A DNA stretch of 23,931 nt from NCBI GenBank assembly GCA_934418295.1, contig CAKRWZ010000025.1, forward strand, positions 1 to 23,931, written 5' to 3'. The notes under the pieces are model-generated. The model was given only the letters and a program-made list of their open reading frames with translations. It ran no database searches and was not told where the DNA came from. This document shows positions 6,952 to 15,514 of this stretch, in pieces. Source of the stretch: an uncultured Mediterraneibacter sp. (GTDB lineage Bacteria > Bacillota > Clostridia > Lachnospirales > Lachnospiraceae). A program made the translations under genes and the position numbers. Every line of letters begins with the position of its first letter. Position 1 is the stretch's first letter.

Positions 6952-8177
6952 TGAGATCCCTCCTCTGCAAATAGTTTTGTAAGTTCACATGCGATCCGGA
7001 CGACGCGGTCCATGCTCTCCGCAGTGATGTGTTCGTAGGGTCCGTGGAAGCCATGACCTCCGGTTCCCAGATTGGGGCAAGGCAGTCCCATAAAGCTCAG
7101 GCGGGCTCCGTCTGTTCCGCCGCGGATAGGCAGAATCAAAGGAGGAACACCGACATTTTTGCAGGCAGTCTTGGCGTGTTCAATCAGCTGCGGACAGGTT
7201 TTGATAATCTCTGCCATGTTTTTATACTGCTGGGTGATTGTAAGGGAAACGGTTCCCGCCCCCCATTTTTCATTCATGGTTTTTTCAATGTGCTGCAGAA
7301 GTGCCTGTCTTGCCTGAAAGGAGGAGGCGTCATGATCACGGACAATATAAGAAAGTGCGGCGGCTCCTACTTCTCCGTCCATATGGAGCAGGTGGTAAAA
7401 TCCCTCGTAATCCTCGGTATATCTGGGAGCTTCGCAAGCCGGGAGCATGGCGTTGATTTCCATTGCCACCAGAGAAGCATTGACCATGGTGTTTTTGGAT
7501 GAACCGGGATGGACGTTTACGCCCTGTATCCGGAAAACAGCTTTACAGGCATTGAAGTTTTCATACTGGATCTCCCCTTCCGTTTCTCCGTCCAAAGTAT
7601 AAGCAAAATCGGCACTGAAACGAGGAACATCAAAAAGATCTGCGCCGGAGCCGATTTCTTCATCGGGAGTAAAAGCCACACTTACCGGACCATGGGGAAT
7701 GCGTTCCTTCTGCAAGTGTTCCAATAGGGTCATGATCTCGGCGATACCCGCCTTATCATCGGCTCCCAGCACGGTAGTTCCGTCACCGGTGATCAAAGTC
7801 TCTCCGCGCAGCTCCAAAAGATGCGGAAACATGGCAGGATCCAAAGTGCGCCCGCTGTTTCCCAAGGGGAGAACGGCTCCGTCGTAATCCGGTGTGACAC
7901 AAGGGATTGTCGGGTGTTCGCAAAAATCTGAGACGGTATCCATGTGTGAAATAAATCCGATGGAGGTACAGTTCTCGTATCCCGGTGATGCAGGAAGATG
8001 GGCATATACATAACAATGTTCGTCTACAGCGGCATCGGAAAGACCGAGAGCCTGCAGTTCTGTTACCAGTTCCCGAGCCAGATCAAATTGGCAGGAAGAG
8101 GAAGGATGGGTGCCGCTGTTTTCCCGGCTTGGAGTCCATACGGCAGCATATTTTAAAAATCGTTCATAGGCTTTCAT
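6948..8177 (-). CDS. pepT: Peptidase T (tripeptide aminopeptidase, M20B)
   Basis: 409 residues, the usual length for PepT, a cytosolic di-zinc enzyme that removes the N-terminal residue of tripeptides. Visible active-site motifs are SHMDT (His78, catalytic Asp80), GADDKAG (bridging Asp at 140-141), PDEEIGSG (catalytic Glu173, Glu174), TLDGE (Asp196) and GGHGFHGPYEH (His378). All expected metal ligands are present. The start ATG (8177-8175) overlaps the upstream stop as ATGA, with AGGAGG about 13 nt before it. The stop TGA overlaps the TTG start of the nitrogenase-like fusion. PepT is normally a stand-alone housekeeping gene. Its placement between an ABC-class ATPase and a nitrogenase-like enzyme, with overlaps on both sides, is odd and may mean it processes a peptide conjugate in that pathway, but this is inference. 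Confidence 0.93.
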   Translation of the reverse strand: MKAYERFLKYAAVWTPSRENSGTHPSSSCQFDLARELVTELQALGLSDAAVDEHCYVYAHLPASPGYENCTSIGFISHMDTVSDFCEHPTIPCVTPDYDGAVLPLGNSGRTLDPAMFPHLLELRGETLITGDGTTVLGADDKAGIAEIMTLLEHLQKERIPHGPVSVAFTPDEEIGSGADLFDVPRFSADFAYTLDGETEGEIQYENFNACKAVFRIQGVNVHPGSSKNTMVNASLVAMEINAMLPACEAPRYTEDYEGFYHLLHMDGEVGAAALSYIVRDHDASSFQARQALLQHIEKTMNEKWGAGTVSLTITQQYKNMAEIIKTCPQLIEHAKTACKNVGVPPLILPIRGGTDGARLSFMGLPCPNLGTGGHGFHGPYEHITAESMDRVVRIACELTKLFAEEGSH

Positions 8178-9901
8178 CTCTTAGATTTTCCCTCCTGTCT
8201 TTGAAATGCACGGTAACGGCTGAAACAAGCAAAGATTTCCTGACGCCTTGGAGCGGCAAGATTTGCGCTGACATAGCCGGATTCCAAAAGAGAGGCCAAG
8301 CCTTTGCTTTGGATCAATGCTTCCAGAAGGTTGACGATGGCTGTCAGATCTCTTTTTCCATCCATGAGATGGGTCAGAGCGTACAAAAGGCAATAGGAAA
8401 GTGCGGTCGTCTGCTCACTGTCAACCAGCTGCTCCAGATAACGGAGATCGACGGTATCCCGATTGACGGAAAATGCGTCTTTTCCTAAGGTTTTTAATTT
8501 GATGCGTCCTCTCCGGTCAACGGACAGGTGAGGCGCTTTTAAAGTTCTCGAAAATACCGGCTGTCCGGCCGGAAGCGGGGGAAGATGGATTTCCGGGAAA
8601 TCCAAAGCTGCCTTCCGGGCCCGGTCTGTAATTTCATAAGGAACATAATGATCCATTTGCAGAATGTGGTCTGCCATCTGAAAATAGGCGCCGGAGCTTC
8701 CGGCCACGATGACAGAGGAAATGCCGCAGACCTCATAGAGATAACGGATCCGTTCAATAAAGGGAGTGATGGGTTCTTTGTTCCGGAGCACCACACGCTG
8801 CATCAGCTCGTCCCGCACCATAAAATTAGTGGCGCTGGTATCTTCATCAATGAGGAAGGTGTGGGTGCCGGCCTCCATGCTTTCTACTACATTGGCTGCC
8901 TGGGAGGTACTGCCGCTGGCATCTTCCGTAAAAAAGGCGTGAGTGTCTTTGCGGTTGGGCAAATCATTGATGAACAGAGAAATATCGGCATCGCAGATGC
9001 TTCTGCCGTCTTCGGAACGGATCTTGGAAGCAGTATTTTCGGTGATGACATATTCTCGTCCGTCCCCTGCAATATGGTCGTATACGCCGGTTTCCAATGC
9101 TTTTAAAAGCGTGGATTTTCCGTGATAGCCACCGCCTACGATGAGGGTGATCCCTTGCGGGATACCCATTCCCTTCAAAGCACCCTTATGGGGAAGCTGT
9201 AAAGTGATCTCCATGGAAACCGGAGACTGAAAAGGAACCGCCTGCTTCATAGGACGCGAGGAAATACCGCTCTCCCGGGGCAGGATAGAACCGTTGGCAA
9301 TAAAGGCTGTCAGCTTGCGCGAGGAAAGCTGCTCTCTTATGGCATGCTGATCCTCTGCGAGAAAGATGACTTCTCGGACCTTTTGAGAATCCAGGCTGGT
9401 ATAAAACAGTGTCTTTTGTACCAGCTCCGGAAGAAAATCAAACAGAATGCGAATCAGCTCCCGGGAATTGATGGTTCTTCCGTTGGCAGGAAAACCAATC
9501 TCCATACAGACGGAAAGCGTTCGGTCGCTTTGAGAAAAGCTGCAGGCAGTCCGTTCCAGAATCTCCTGAGTGCAACGACTGCAGGAGATGAGGCCGCTTT
9601 TGCCGGAACCCTTGGCCTGAAAGGAATAGTGCTCCAGTGCCTTTGAAAACAGACGCAGGATGTGATCCTGCAAAGCGATCCGTTTCCAGGGCTGATCTAA
9701 AAATTCAGTCGGAAAACGATGCTGCTTTTCCGGGATATGGACACTGACCCGGGACGGGGCGGCAAAAGGGTCTCCCTGTACATGATCGATGGAGAGCATA
9801 TATCCGTTGAAAGCGTAACAGCCTTTCGTATCTTTATAGGCGGGATATCCGCGATGGTCGATATGCTGTAAAAGAGCGCGAAGCTCATTTGCTGTCTGCA
9901 T
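8174..9901 (-). CDS. ABC-class P-loop ATPase (COG3044/PF09818 family)
   Basis: 575 residues, soluble, without membrane segments. This is the 'predicted ATPase of the ABC class' family, not a transporter subunit. The N-terminal half (1-240) carries the family's conserved GSGKSG segment (98-103). The ATPase core has Walker A GGGYHGKST (256-264), an ABC-signature-like DASGSTSQA (327-335) and Walker B FLIDEDTSA (349-357). The C-terminal part (about 480-575) is helical. Trypanosomal MRB1590, an RNA-associated protein, is the structural relative I know of; the bacterial role is uncharacterised. ATG at 9901-9899 follows AAAGGAG by 9 nt. It shares a 4-nt overlap (ATGA) with pepT and lies 66 bases after the acyltransferase-like gene, so it is probably in the same transcript. 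No convincing separate promoter is visible in those 66 bases. Confidence 0.85.
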   Translation of the reverse strand: MQTANELRALLQHIDHRGYPAYKDTKGCYAFNGYMLSIDHVQGDPFAAPSRVSVHIPEKQHRFPTEFLDQPWKRIALQDHILRLFSKALEHYSFQAKGSGKSGLISCSRCTQEILERTACSFSQSDRTLSVCMEIGFPANGRTINSRELIRILFDFLPELVQKTLFYTSLDSQKVREVIFLAEDQHAIREQLSSRKLTAFIANGSILPRESGISSRPMKQAVPFQSPVSMEITLQLPHKGALKGMGIPQGITLIVGGGYHGKSTLLKALETGVYDHIAGDGREYVITENTASKIRSEDGRSICDADISLFINDLPNRKDTHAFFTEDASGSTSQAANVVESMEAGTHTFLIDEDTSATNFMVRDELMQRVVLRNKEPITPFIERIRYLYEVCGISSVIVAGSSGAYFQMADHILQMDHYVPYEITDRARKAALDFPEIHLPPLPAGQPVFSRTLKAPHLSVDRRGRIKLKTLGKDAFSVNRDTVDLRYLEQLVDSEQTTALSYCLLYALTHLMDGKRDLTAIVNLLEALIQSKGLASLLESGYVSANLAAPRRQEIFACFSRYRAFQRQEGKSKR

Positions 9902-9967
9902 GTTTCGTTTCTCCTTTTATAGTTATTGTTTCTCTAAGGGAATGAAAAAATTCCGAAGCTCACCGGA

Positions 9968-10858
9968 TCAACGATAATCGAATCCGCTGGGCTCTTTCAG
10001 CGGCCGGTCGAGAAGTTCCGGGTTTGCAAAAATATATTTGATCAGCTTCAGGCTTCTGGCAAAATAGAAACCGTCGCCGATACGTTCGTCTAAAGTAGCG
10101 CCGATGTCCAGAATATCCCGGACTTCTCGGGTACCGTCAGGCATCAGGCGCTCTTCCTTGCGCAGTACACCGAGGGTAACAATGATGCTGTTGGTGCCGA
10201 AATTACTCAAATGGTGATAAATGGCAGGACACTGGATGCTGCCAAGGTTGCTGCACATGATCGTGGAGTAAAAAGTGTTTCCTTCGGTAACTGCCTTCGG
10301 GGCGCGGCCGAAAAAATCCATCCAGCGGATGATACGGGCGATGAGCATCAGGATCGGTCTCGGGATCCGTGCGAGTTTGCTCATGACTGCATCGATGCCT
10401 CCGGCAGAAGACGGTTCATGGCTGCGCTCTTCCCTGACGTCGCCGATCACTTTTTTGCTGATAGTATCCAGTGTATCTTCCTCCGCAGGAGTAAGCACCA
10501 TGAGAAATTCCTCGGAATGATCGGTAAATTTGCGTTTGCAGGTAAAACCGATGCTGATATGGTTTCTTTCGTAAGTTCGTCTTCCCTGGACAAATCGGTT
10601 CAGCACAGGGCGCTCCTTGACCATGCGGAACATGGCGGTCAGCGCACAGTGGAAGATGGTGGTTTTATATTCCGGATGAGACGCATTTTTTTGTTCCAGA
10701 TAGCGGAGCAGTTCTGTGGCGTCTATGGAGTCGTGTAAATAGACTTCACATTCGGTGCGGTGTGGCCAGAGATGCGGCATGATTCCCTGCATTCCCGGAA
10801 GATGTTTTACCCGGCGCCCGTCTTTTCGGTCGCCCCAATGTCGTTTGTTCTTTTCCAT
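9968..10858 (-). CDS. E2/CAT-fold acyltransferase-like protein with altered catalytic motif
   Basis: 296 residues resembling the catalytic domain of 2-oxoacid dehydrogenase E2 and chloramphenicol acetyltransferase, but without lipoyl or subunit-binding domains. Family-like features are the N-terminal region with a 'D(S)IDATELL' strand-helix, an EEDTLDTI helix, and near the C-terminus DIGATLDERIGDGFYFARSL. The family's catalytic motif is DHRxxDG (E2) or HHxxxDG (CAT). Here it reads DERIGDG (residues 257-263), so the catalytic histidine is Glu258. It may therefore be catalytically divergent, a binding or scaffold protein, or use another base. Residues about 170-185 are hydrophobic (PRPILMLIARIIRWM) and may touch the membrane or a lipid substrate. 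It starts at ATG 10858 with GAAGGGG upstream, 23 bases after the acyl-ligase stop, which makes the two a likely functional pair. Confidence 0.72.
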   Translation of the reverse strand: MEKNKRHWGDRKDGRRVKHLPGMQGIMPHLWPHRTECEVYLHDSIDATELLRYLEQKNASHPEYKTTIFHCALTAMFRMVKERPVLNRFVQGRRTYERNHISIGFTCKRKFTDHSEEFLMVLTPAEEDTLDTISKKVIGDVREERSHEPSSAGGIDAVMSKLARIPRPILMLIARIIRWMDFFGRAPKAVTEGNTFYSTIMCSNLGSIQCPAIYHHLSNFGTNSIIVTLGVLRKEERLMPDGTREVRDILDIGATLDERIGDGFYFARSLKLIKYIFANPELLDRPLKEPSGFDYR

Positions 10859-10881
10859 AACAAAGCCCCTTCGTTTTTTAT

Positions 10882-12576
10882 TTAAGCGGACGCTCTTGCT
10901 GTCTCTGTGTTTTCTTCGACCAGCAGCCGGTAAGCGACCTTTCCGACCAGGGTTTTTGGAAGCTCTGAGCGGAACTCAATCTCTTTTGGAATGGCATAGC
11001 GCGCCACGTGCAGCCGGAGCGTTTCCATGATCTGCTCCTTGCTGGTTTCGTCCGGGCAAATGCCGTCCTTTAATACAATGTAGGCCTTTACACGCTGGCC
11101 GCGGTGAGGATCCGGTATCCCGATCACACAGCTGTAGGAAACGATATCACAGCTGTCGATGACGTTTTCGATCTGTCCGGGATAAACATTGTAGCCGTTG
11201 GTGATGATCATACGTTTGATACGCTGCCGGTAATAAATATAACCATCCTTGTCCATTTTTCCGAGATCGCCGGTATACAGCCAGACCCGCCCGTCGGAAA
11301 GCCGCCGCAGAGTTTTTTTGGTCTCTTCCGGATTGTCCAGATAACGGAGCATGACGGTAGGGCCGGTCAGGATGATCTCGCCTTCTTCGCCGCGAGGTAC
11401 CTCGTCGGCTGTGCCCGGTTTTACGATGCAGTAGGAAGTGTCGGCAAAGGGAAGTCCGATGCTGCCTTCCCGGTAGGTATTCTTAGGAGTCAGACAGCTG
11501 GCCGTCACACACTCTGTCAGCCCGTAACCTTCCCGCACCTGAATAGAAGAACCGTGTTCCTGCAAGAAAGCGTCTACCTTTTTCTTCAGTTCTACGGAAA
11601 GAGAATCTCCGCCGCAGAACACGCCCACCAGAAAGCTGAGATCCGCATGCTCCAGGCTTGGAATGTGCAGCAGGGCTTCAAAAATCGTCGGAACGCCGGC
11701 GATAAAATTGGGTTTCTTTTTGATCAATGTTTTAGCGTAAGATTCACTGGTAAAGGCCGGCATCAGAATGCAGCAGGCACCGTGTATCAAGATCGTATGC
11801 AGATTGATCCCCAGACCGAAGCCGTGGAAGCAAGGCATGCAGCTGAGCATTTTAAAACCGGGGCACAGATCATCTCCGATGGCTGCTTTTGCCTGCAGGG
11901 CGCAGGCGTTAAAATTCAGATCAGAAAGACAGATACCCTTTGGAGTTCCGCTGGTTCCGCCGCTGTAAAGGATGACTGAGGTTTTTTCAGGATCAAATTT
12001 TGAGAGCGGTAACGGAAGCGATTTATCTGCCTTTTTCAAAAATGTTTTCCAAAGGATCGCATGATCCGTGTTTGGAAATCTCAGATAAGAACGTCCTTTT
12101 TTTAAAGTGTAAGCACCGGCAAGAAACGCCGGAAATTCATCCTGCATGCGTGCGACCAGCACGGTGACGGGGTGGTCCACCTCCTGAAGAGCAGCTTCAA
12201 CCTTTTCATAAAACAGATCCACCGTCAGGATCATTTTGCTTTTAGAGAGATTCAGGTAAAATGAGATTTCGTTCCGGGCAGAAAGAGGGTGCACCATATT
12301 GGCGACAGCGCCGATCCGGTCCAATGCATAAAAGCAGTCCAGTGTCTGCGGAATGTTTGGCATGCAGATGGTGACGGCATCGTTCTTTTGGATTCCTGCA
12401 GTCACGAAAGCAAGTGCTGCCCGGTTGATTTTTTCCGCAAAGGTTTTGTAGGTTGTCTTTTTCCCGAAGAATTCATAGGCCGGCGCATGCGGATGTAATC
12501 CGGCAATTCTGTCGATCATCTGGAACATGGTCAGCTCCGGATATTCCAGATGGTTTGGTTGTTCTGTTGTATTCAT
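10882..12576 (-). CDS. AMP-forming acyl ligase (class I adenylate-forming enzyme)
   Basis: 564 residues from the ATG at 12576, which has GGAGG a few bases upstream; an in-frame TTG at 12630 lacks such a site. Motifs are the P-loop-like LYSGGTSGTPKG (about 203-214), GYGLTE, the YTGDLGKMDKDGYIYYRQR hinge region and the C-terminal PKTLVGKVAYR carrying the adenylation lysine. This is the ANL superfamily layout: a carboxylic acid is activated with ATP to an acyl-adenylate and then usually passed to CoA. Similarity is closest in style to long/medium-chain acyl-CoA synthetases, but the acyl substrate cannot be read by eye. It is the first gene after the promoter at 12674-12646 and is followed at 23 bases by an acyltransferase-fold protein, suggesting activated-acyl transfer. 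Confidence 0.88.
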   Translation of the reverse strand: MNTTEQPNHLEYPELTMFQMIDRIAGLHPHAPAYEFFGKKTTYKTFAEKINRAALAFVTAGIQKNDAVTICMPNIPQTLDCFYALDRIGAVANMVHPLSARNEISFYLNLSKSKMILTVDLFYEKVEAALQEVDHPVTVLVARMQDEFPAFLAGAYTLKKGRSYLRFPNTDHAILWKTFLKKADKSLPLPLSKFDPEKTSVILYSGGTSGTPKGICLSDLNFNACALQAKAAIGDDLCPGFKMLSCMPCFHGFGLGINLHTILIHGACCILMPAFTSESYAKTLIKKKPNFIAGVPTIFEALLHIPSLEHADLSFLVGVFCGGDSLSVELKKKVDAFLQEHGSSIQVREGYGLTECVTASCLTPKNTYREGSIGLPFADTSYCIVKPGTADEVPRGEEGEIILTGPTVMLRYLDNPEETKKTLRRLSDGRVWLYTGDLGKMDKDGYIYYRQRIKRMIITNGYNVYPGQIENVIDSCDIVSYSCVIGIPDPHRGQRVKAYIVLKDGICPDETSKEQIMETLRLHVARYAIPKEIEFRSELPKTLVGKVAYRLLVEENTETARASA

Positions 12577-12645
12577 TTCTCCTCCGTATCTCTCTTCTGT
12601 ATATATTGGTAAAAACCCAAAAATCCACAATAATAAACCATAGCA

Positions 12646-12674
12646 ATTATAAGACCTTTTGGAAAGAAATGCAA
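12646..12674 (-). promoter_or_regulatory. Promoter of the acyl-ligase to nitrogenase-like operon
   Basis: On the minus strand a perfect TATAAT (12651-12646) lies 17 bp after TTGCAT (12674-12669), directly downstream of the nrdG terminator. Transcription would start near 12639, about 63 nt before the ATG. No other promoter of this quality is seen until 3399, so the six genes may share it. Confidence 0.65.
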
Positions 12675-12687
12675 ATATTTCAGGCGA

Positions 12688-12735
12688 AGAAAAAGGCCTC
12701 GGGAGCAGAAGTTACTTTTCTGCTTCCGAAGCCTT
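12688..12735 (-). terminator. Intrinsic terminator of nrdDG, overlapping the nrdG 3' end
   Basis: On the minus strand AAGGCTTCGGAAGCAGAA (12735-12718) pairs with TTCTGCTCCCGAGGCCTT (12710-12693) through a 7-nt loop with two G-U pairs, followed by a TTTTTCTT run. The nrdG stop codon (12714-12712) is in the loop, so the last codons of nrdG form one arm of the terminator. Confidence 0.88.
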
Positions 12736-13248
12736 GCAAGCTCCGATGTATGCGGGAAGCGGCTGGTCTTTTAAAGCAAGCACCCGCTGATTTTTACTTC
12801 CCCGGAAAGGGAGAGAGATGTCCTTTTGCGCTTCGATAAACTCACCGTCCACCAAAACGTCGATGCAAGCCAGCATCCGGTCGGTATGCTCTGTATAGAC
12901 ACAGCCTCCCGGCGCCAGATCTTTGCCGTAGAGATATCCGCTGTAGCACCAAATGTCCTTCTGCGGGTAATGCTGTCGGATTTTTTTAAGGAGACCTGCA
13001 AGAACCGGCTGGTTTTCGGGCTCAAAAGGCTCTCCGCCTAAGAGGGAAAAGCCTTGGATATAGTCGGGTGACAGCGCTTTCAAAATCATTGCTTCCGTTG
13101 CTTCGGTATAAGGTGTTCCATATCCGAAATCCCAAGTCTCCGGATTGAAACAACCCTTACAGTGATGCCGGCAACCGGAGACAAACAGGCTTACCCGGAC
13201 GCCGGGGCCATTGGCGATATCATAGGGTTTCACACTTCCGTAATTCAT
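12712..13248 (-). CDS. nrdG: Anaerobic ribonucleotide reductase activating protein
   Basis: 178 residues. This is a radical-SAM enzyme that uses a [4Fe-4S] cluster and S-adenosylmethionine to create the glycyl radical on NrdD. The cluster motif is CRHHCKGC (Cys26, Cys30, Cys33, the CxxxCxxC arrangement), followed by NPETWDF, and later GFSLLGGEPFEPEN with the radical-SAM GGE motif. The start ATG (13248-13246) has GGAGG 6 nt upstream. It lies 30 bases after nrdD, the usual nrdDG order, and the operon ends with a terminator built into the 3' end of this gene. Confidence 0.96.
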   Translation of the reverse strand: MNYGSVKPYDIANGPGVRVSLFVSGCRHHCKGCFNPETWDFGYGTPYTEATEAMILKALSPDYIQGFSLLGGEPFEPENQPVLAGLLKKIRQHYPQKDIWCYSGYLYGKDLAPGGCVYTEHTDRMLACIDVLVDGEFIEAQKDISLPFRGSKNQRVLALKDQPLPAYIGACKASEAEK

Positions 13249-13278
13249 AGAGACGACCTCCGTAAGAGCAGACAGGGA

Positions 13279-15477
13279 TTATAAATGAAGAACCCGGTCT
13301 TTGATTTCCTGAGTACGTCCCTGATTCCAGAACTGGGTGCCGATATAACCGCAGGTTCTGCGGGCAACACTCATTTTGTTCTGATCCCGGTTGCCGCAGT
13401 TTGGACATTCCCAAATCAGCTTTCCGGCATCATCCTCTTTGATCAGGATCTCTCCGTCAAAACCGCAGACATCACAGTAGTCACTTTTGGTGTTCAGCTC
13501 AGCATACATAATGTTATCGTAGATAAACTGCATAACAGAGAGAACGGCCGGGATATTGTTCTGCATATTCGGCACCTCCACATAGCTGATGGCACCACCC
13601 GGAGAAAGTCTCTGGAAGGCAGATTCAAATTTCAGCTTGCTGAAAGCGTCAATGTTTTCAGTAACGTGCACATGGTAACTGTTGGTAATATAGTTTTTGT
13701 CTGTTACGCCCTTGATGATGCCGAAACGTTTCTGTAAGCATTTCGCAAAACGGTAGGTAGTGGATTCCATCGGAGTTCCGTATACGGAATAACTGATGTT
13801 TTCCGCTTCCCGCCATTCCTTGCATTTATTGTTTAAGCGCTGCATGACCTCGATGGCAAACTCACGGGCTTCCGGATCGGTGTGGGATTTGCCCAGCATA
13901 CGGAAGCACATTTCATATAGTCCGGCATATCCAAGAGAAATGGTGGAATAGCCGTTATAAAGCAGCTTGTCGATGGTTTCGCCTTTTTTCAGACGAGCCA
14001 GGGCGCCATGTTGCCAGAGAATCGGAGCCACATCAGAAACGGTCCCCAGCAGACGCTCATGTCTGCAGCGGAGCGCGCGGTGGCAAAGCTCCAGACGATC
14101 CTCCAGGATCTCCCAGAAGCGCTCCATGTTTCCTTCGGAAGAACAGGCAACATCTACCAGGTTGATCGTAACAACACCTTGGTTGAAACGCCCGTAAAAT
14201 TTGTAGCTTCCATCCGGATTTCGCTGAGAATCCTCCACAGTCAGGAAAGAACGGCAGCCCATGCAGGTATAGACATTGCCCTGCTTCAGTTCCCGCATGA
14301 TTTTGGCGGAAATGTAATCCGGAACCATACGCTTTGCGGTACATTTTGCAGCAAGCTCTGTCAGATACCAGTATTTCGAATCTTCTGTGATATTGTCTTC
14401 ATCCAGCACATAAATCAGCTTCGGGAATGCCGGTGTAATCCAGGCGCCTTTTTCGTTTTTAACGCCCTGGAGACGCTGCAGCAGCGCTTCTTCAATAATA
14501 ACAGCCAGATCATCCCTGGTCTGTCCCTCCTCCACTTCGTCCAGATACATAAACATGGTAACGAAAGGAGCCTGTCCGTTACAGGTCATCAGAGTGATCA
14601 GCTGATACTGGATAGTTTGGATACCGCTTTTGATCTCGTCTCTGAGGCGGCTTTCTGTTACCTTGCTGATGATTTCCGGATCCAATGCTTCGCCGCATTC
14701 CGTCCGTTCTTCGATAACCTTTTTGCGGAGCTTCTGGCGGCTGATCTCTACAAAAGGAGCCAGATGCGCCAGAGAAAAGGATTGCCCGCCGTACTGATTG
14801 CTGGCTACCTGGGCAACGATCTGTGTTGTGACGTTGCAGGCGGTAAAAAAGCTGTGGGGCTTTTCAATCATAGTTTCGCTGATAACCGTTCCGTTTTGCA
14901 GCATATCCTCCAGATTGATCAAGTCACAGTTATGCTCCCGCTGTGCGTAATAATCGGAATCATGAAAGTGGATGATCCCTGCATTATGTGCCTGCGAAAT
15001 TTCCTCCGGCAGCAGGACACGCATAGAAAGATCCTTGCTGACCTCACCGGCCATGTAATCCCGCTGGGTGGAGTTGATAGTCGGGTTTTTGTTGGAATTT
15101 TCCTGCTTTACATTTTCGTTGATCTGATCCAGCAAGGAGAGAATGCTGTTGTCAGTCGTGTTGGACTTACGGGAAAGCTCTCGTTTGTAACGATAACGGA
15201 CATACTTCTGTGCCACCTCGTAGCCGCGCATCTCCATGATACCGGTCTCTACCATATCCTGAATGTCTTCCACATTCAGAGCACTGGAGGATTGCCTTGC
15301 TTTTTGTACGATATTGTCGGCGATGGCAGTAATCTGAAAATCGTTCAGCTGATGGATCGGCGGAACCTCGTTGTTTGCTTTTTTGATGGCGTTTATGATT
15401 TTAGATTTATCAAAGGTGACTTCTTCTCCGTTTCGCTTGATTACGTTCATTTTAAATCCGATGGATGAGCTACTCAT
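13279..15477 (-). CDS. nrdD: Anaerobic ribonucleoside-triphosphate reductase (class III)
   Basis: 732 residues. It reduces ribonucleoside triphosphates to deoxynucleotides without oxygen. Residues about 10-100 form an ATP-cone regulatory domain (VIKRNGEEVTFDKSKI). The catalytic barrel includes the CNVTTQ and TCNGQAPFVT segments. The C-terminus has a zinc site with CDVC (668-671) and CPNC (691-694), then the glycyl-radical motif RRTCGYIG, in which the radical glycine is Gly710. Length and motifs are those of a complete enzyme. The start ATG (15477-15475) follows AAGGAGG by 8 nt. Paired NrdR-box-like sites and a near-consensus promoter lie directly upstream. An open frame of nearly 500 codons on the opposite strand is only a coding shadow. 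Confidence 0.97.
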   Translation of the reverse strand: MSSSSIGFKMNVIKRNGEEVTFDKSKIINAIKKANNEVPPIHQLNDFQITAIADNIVQKARQSSSALNVEDIQDMVETGIMEMRGYEVAQKYVRYRYKRELSRKSNTTDNSILSLLDQINENVKQENSNKNPTINSTQRDYMAGEVSKDLSMRVLLPEEISQAHNAGIIHFHDSDYYAQREHNCDLINLEDMLQNGTVISETMIEKPHSFFTACNVTTQIVAQVASNQYGGQSFSLAHLAPFVEISRQKLRKKVIEERTECGEALDPEIISKVTESRLRDEIKSGIQTIQYQLITLMTCNGQAPFVTMFMYLDEVEEGQTRDDLAVIIEEALLQRLQGVKNEKGAWITPAFPKLIYVLDEDNITEDSKYWYLTELAAKCTAKRMVPDYISAKIMRELKQGNVYTCMGCRSFLTVEDSQRNPDGSYKFYGRFNQGVVTINLVDVACSSEGNMERFWEILEDRLELCHRALRCRHERLLGTVSDVAPILWQHGALARLKKGETIDKLLYNGYSTISLGYAGLYEMCFRMLGKSHTDPEAREFAIEVMQRLNNKCKEWREAENISYSVYGTPMESTTYRFAKCLQKRFGIIKGVTDKNYITNSYHVHVTENIDAFSKLKFESAFQRLSPGGAISYVEVPNMQNNIPAVLSVMQFIYDNIMYAELNTKSDYCDVCGFDGEILIKEDDAGKLIWECPNCGNRDQNKMSVARRTCGYIGTQFWNQGRTQEIKDRVLHL

Positions 15478-15514
15478 GATTTTTACCTCCTTTTCTTAGA
15501 CGATTGTGAATAAT

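Noticed and set aside
11104..11979. 291-codon open frame opposite the acyl ligase
   Set aside because: Coding shadow; the minus-strand frame carries all the adenylate-forming enzyme motifs.
12577..12630. Upstream TTG start for the acyl ligase adding 18 residues
   Set aside because: No ribosome binding site, and the added residues do not look like family sequence; the ATG at 12576 has GGAGG upstream.
14008..15468. 486-codon open frame on the plus strand opposite nrdD
   Set aside because: It lies wholly inside nrdD, has no recognisable domain and has the mixed cysteine/histidine/arginine composition of an antisense shadow; nrdD is certain from its motifs.
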